Shown here: positions 6,189-8,235 of the stretch, one piece after another
Position numbering within the stretch: the stretch's first letter is position 1
How the letters are laid out: every line of letters starts with the position of its first letter
Source of the DNA: Ignavibacteriales bacterium
Lineage (GTDB): Bacteria; Bacteroidota; Ignavibacteria; Ignavibacteriales; Melioribacteraceae
Assembly: GCA_027080245.1 (NCBI GenBank)
Contig: JALWSN010000092.1
Location: 1 to 8,235, forward strand
Direction of reading: 5' to 3'
DNA: 8,235 nt
Notes under the pieces: generated by a model
The model's database searches: none
Told to the model about the DNA's origin: nothing
Seen by the model: only the letters and a program-made list of their open reading frames with translations
Position numbers and translations under genes: made by a program

Positions 6189-6331
6189 GGGATGAGATTT
6201 AAGGTTCAAAGGAAATGGCAACAATTACCTCTTAAGACTTACTCCTTTAGACTTCCCCCCACTACATTTATCCCTTAATTCTTCCTCCTTCAATTATTTA
6301 TTGCATTTCTAAAAAAATTTACTTCAAAAAT

Positions 6332-6363
6332 TTTGCTTTTATTTAAGGCGGTAATTATATTTG
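6332..6363 (+). promoter_or_regulatory. Bacteroidota-type promoter of asnS (TTG -33 / TAnnTTTG -7)
   Basis: TATATTTG at 6356-6363 matches the TAnnTTTG -7 element of the primary sigma factor of Bacteroidota exactly. TTTG at 6332-6335 lies 20 nt upstream, in the accepted range for the -33 TTG element. Transcription would begin a few bases after 6363, giving a 5' leader of about 20 nt before the ATG at 6389, too short for a riboswitch or T-box. It would drive asnS and, by coupling, nuoJ and nuoK. AT-rich DNA gives chance matches, so this is moderate evidence. Confidence 0.5.
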
Positions 6364-6388
6364 GTAATTCGAAAACGGACTGAATGGT

Positions 6389-7687
6389 ATGAGAGATAAG
6401 GTTTTAATTCGAGACTTAGCTAAATATGTAGGACAGGAAGTTAATTTAGAGGGTTGGCTTTACAACAAAAGGTCAAGCGGCAAAATCAAATTTTTAATTT
6501 TAAGGGACGGCACGGGTTTGCTTCAGTGCGTTGTTTTCAAAGGCAACGTTACCGAAGAAGAATTCGAAGCCGCCGACAAAATGGGGCAGGAATCATCTTT
6601 CAGAATTTGGGGCTCCGTCAAGGAAGAACCCCGCGCGCCGGGCGGTTACGAACTTGACGTTAAAGGGCTCGAGGTTATTAACTTTACTCACGATTACCCA
6701 ATTACTCCAAAAGAACACGGAATCGAATTCCTGATTGACCACAGACATTTGTGGGTACGCTCTAAAAAGCAAAACGCTATTTTGAGAATTAGGCACAGAA
6801 TAGTTAAAGCTATTAGAGATTTTTTCGATTCCCGCGGCTTTACTCTTTTCGATACCCCTATTATTACCCCAACTTCTGTTGAAGGAACTTCCACTTTGTT
6901 CGAAACGGATTATTTCGACTTGGGCAAGGCTTACCTTACGCAGTCGGGACAATTGTACGCCGAAGCCGGCGCGCTTGCACTTGGCAAAGTTTACACTTTT
7001 GGTCCTACCTTCCGTGCGGAAAAATCCAAAACCCGCAGGCATTTAACCGAGTTCTGGATGGTGGAACCTGAAATGGCATTTTACGATTTGAACGACGACA
7101 TGGATTTAGCCGAGGAATTCATTGAATACATTGTTCAAACGGTTCTTAAAGAGAGAGCCGAAGAGCTGAAAATTCTGGAAAGGGACGTTAGTAAACTGGA
7201 AAACGTCAAAAGACCTTTCCCGAGAATCAGTTACGACGAAGCCGTTGAAATATTGAAAAAGCACGGCTCGGATTTTGTTTACGGTGACGATTTTGGCGGC
7301 GCGGACGAAACAATAATTTCCGATCAATTCGACCGCCCCGTAATGGTGCACCGCTACCCGGCTAAAGTTAAGGCTTTTTACATGAAGCGTGATCCCGAAA
7401 ACCCCGACCTTGCTTTGGCAGTGGACATGCTTGCTCCCGAAGGCTACGGCGAAATAATTGGCGGCAGCCAACGTGAGGACGATTACAACACCCTGGTTAA
7501 AAGATTGGAAGAACACAATTTGCCGCGCGAACCTTTTGAATGGTACCTCGATTTACGACGCTACGGATCGGTTCCGCATTCGGGCTTTGGGCTTGGGCTG
7601 GAAAGAACCGTCGCATGGATTTGCGGACTGGAACACGTTCGCGAAACAATTCCGTTTCCAAGAATGATTTACAGGAATACGCCTTAA
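6389..7687 (+). CDS. asnS: Asparaginyl-tRNA synthetase
   Basis: This 432-residue class IIb synthetase charges tRNA-Asn with asparagine in the cytosol. The N-terminal anticodon-binding OB fold spans about residues 17-100 (EGWLYNKRSSGKIKF, LILRDGTG). The catalytic core shows VEGTSTLFE (164-172), AYLTQSGQLYAEAGALAL (181-198), class II motif 2 at 208-228 (FRAEKSKTRRHLTEFWMVEPE, first and last residues given) and motif 3 GFGLGLERTVAWI (399-411), ending in IPFPRMIYR. The TRRHLTEFWM form of motif 2 is characteristic of AsnRS rather than AspRS. From memory it resembles the Thermus thermophilus enzyme closely across its length. The ATG has no obvious Shine-Dalgarno site, common in Bacteroidota. The stop TAA shares its last A with the nuoJ ATG. 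Confidence 0.98.
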   Translation: MRDKVLIRDLAKYVGQEVNLEGWLYNKRSSGKIKFLILRDGTGLLQCVVFKGNVTEEEFEAADKMGQESSFRIWGSVKEEPRAPGGYELDVKGLEVINFTHDYPITPKEHGIEFLIDHRHLWVRSKKQNAILRIRHRIVKAIRDFFDSRGFTLFDTPIITPTSVEGTSTLFETDYFDLGKAYLTQSGQLYAEAGALALGKVYTFGPTFRAEKSKTRRHLTEFWMVEPEMAFYDLNDDMDLAEEFIEYIVQTVLKERAEELKILERDVSKLENVKRPFPRISYDEAVEILKKHGSDFVYGDDFGGADETIISDQFDRPVMVHRYPAKVKAFYMKRDPENPDLALAVDMLAPEGYGEIIGGSQREDDYNTLVKRLEEHNLPREPFEWYLDLRRYGSVPHSGFGLGLERTVAWICGLEHVRETIPFPRMIYRNTP

Positions 7688-8199
7688 TGAGCTTGAACGT
7701 AATTTTATTTTTTGTGCTTGCTTTAATTGCCGCAGTTTCTTCTGTAATGATGATTACAAGGCGGCAAGCTGTTATTAGCGCTTTATTTCTTGTAATTAAT
7801 TTCTTTGCTCTTGCCGGCATTTACCTTTTACTTCAAGCGCAATTCATTGCCGTCGTGCAGGTGATTGTTTACGCCGGGGCGATAATGGTTCTCTTCCTTT
7901 TCGTGATAATGTTAATAAATACCGAAACGGAAGAAAAGTTTTTGGAGAGAGCAAAATCCTTTAAGATTTTCGCAATTGCAATTGCGCTTTTAGTGTTTGC
8001 CGAAATGGCTTACGCTATTTTGCACGCGCATCCTTCGGCGTTGCTGCCTAAAATTTCCGAAAACGTTTCCAACGGGACAATTCAAAGCGTTGGGAAAGCA
8101 CTTTACACGGATTATGTCGTTCCCTTCGAAGCGGCTGGATTCCTGCTGCTTTCGGCGACAATCGGAGCATTAATTTTAGCAAAAAAGAAATTTGATTGA
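7687..8199 (+). CDS. nuoJ: NADH-quinone oxidoreductase subunit J (complex I membrane subunit)
   Basis: This 170-residue membrane subunit belongs to the proton-translocating arm of respiratory complex I in the inner membrane. Five hydrophobic segments are visible at about 3-22, 28-49, 54-77, 92-112 and 145-165. The third holds the diagnostic AVVQVIVYAGAIMVLFLFVIML stretch (start 55, end 76), whose Tyr-x-Gly region forms the bent helix of this subunit. The C-terminal segment LYTDYVVPFEAAGFLLL (139-155) is typical too. The frame is open upstream from 7540, but those residues are the asnS shadow. I chose ATG at 7687 because it overlaps the asnS stop by one base and has AGGA (7673-7676) 10 nt upstream. 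nuoK follows after 1 nt. Finding nuoJ after asnS, with no nuoI beside it, is unusual. Confidence 0.95.
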   Translation: MSLNVILFFVLALIAAVSSVMMITRRQAVISALFLVINFFALAGIYLLLQAQFIAVVQVIVYAGAIMVLFLFVIMLINTETEEKFLERAKSFKIFAIAIALLVFAEMAYAILHAHPSALLPKISENVSNGTIQSVGKALYTDYVVPFEAAGFLLLSATIGALILAKKKFD

Positions 8200-8200
8200 A

Positions 8201-8235
8201 ATGAATTCAGTACCAATTGAATATTATTTGATTTT
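8201..8235 (+). CDS. nuoK: NADH-quinone oxidoreductase subunit K, first codons only
   Basis: Only 11 codons and two bases are in the window. They read MNSVPIEYYLI, matching the usual NuoK beginning (PxEYYL followed by a hydrophobic helix). The ATG lies 1 nt after the nuoJ stop, and nuoK directly follows nuoJ in most complex I operons. The rest runs off the right edge. Confidence 0.85.
   Translation, partial: MNSVPIEYYLI

Larger units (their letters stand above)
5780..6388. other. 609-bp intergenic region between the ppx-like gene and asnS, repeat-bearing, no convincing gene
   Basis: No frame here gives a product with recognisable protein features; the longest forward frame is 41 codons (6037-6162) without a suitable ribosome binding site. 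The stretch holds several short structures listed separately: a 12-bp-period direct repeat (5846-5867), an AT-rich hairpin (5911-5934), a palindrome (5997-6014), an 8-bp inverted repeat with flanking direct repeats (6073-6114), a 12-bp palindrome (6177-6188), and a C/T-rich, G-poor stretch at about 6230-6300. The motif CTTAA occurs seven times in one orientation. No tRNA, tmRNA, RNase P or SRP RNA signature was seen. The asnS promoter-like site lies at its right end. Confidence 0.6.

Noticed and set aside
5780..6388. T-box, riboswitch or other leader ahead of asnS
   Set aside because: No T-box sequence or known riboswitch core seen, and the best promoter candidate leaves a leader of only about 20 nt.
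7540..7686. Upstream extension of the nuoJ frame
   Set aside because: These codons are antiphase with the conserved asnS C-terminus, and NuoJ homologues begin near the ATG at 7687.

Overview
The window is an ordinary stretch of bacterial chromosome, AT-rich with mixed base composition, and nearly every gene lies on the + strand. Several features point to the FCB group, most likely the Bacteroidota/Chlorobiota/Ignavibacteriota branch: a TAnnTTTG-type promoter ahead of asnS, the folK-deoxynucleoside kinase neighbourhood, AT-rich genes with GTG and TTG starts, and Shine-Dalgarno sequences ahead of only some genes. The lineage is an inference; no rRNA gene is present to confirm it. I see no mobile element, CRISPR array, tRNA or rRNA.

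Layout. (1) Positions 1-387 hold the 3' part of a PgeF/YfiH laccase-domain protein. (2) Positions 475-5779 form a tight seven-gene cluster with gaps or overlaps of 14 nt or less: an EamA-family transporter, folB, folK, a deoxynucleoside kinase, a small membrane protein, a GT9 glycosyltransferase and a full-length Ppx/GppA phosphatase with a C-terminal HD domain. (3) Positions 5780-6388 are a 609-bp gap with no convincing gene. It carries several short inverted and direct repeats and ends in a promoter-like site. (4) Positions 6389-8235 hold asnS, then nuoJ (stop and start share one base), then the first codons of nuoK running off the window edge.

How the genes fit together. folB and folK catalyse two consecutive steps of tetrahydrofolate synthesis. 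The kinase next to them salvages deoxynucleosides, so a 'folate and DNA precursor' unit is plausible. The GT9 enzyme belongs to surface polysaccharide or LPS-core synthesis. The Ppx/GppA protein hydrolyses polyphosphate and/or pppGpp. The cluster looks like a mixed housekeeping operon rather than one pathway. The asnS-nuoJ-nuoK unit joins a tRNA synthetase to membrane subunits of respiratory complex I, with nuoI absent just upstream.

I found no clear new system. The parts most worth a second look are the intergenic region 5780-6388, the coupling of asnS to nuoJ, and the small membrane protein at 2903-3112.
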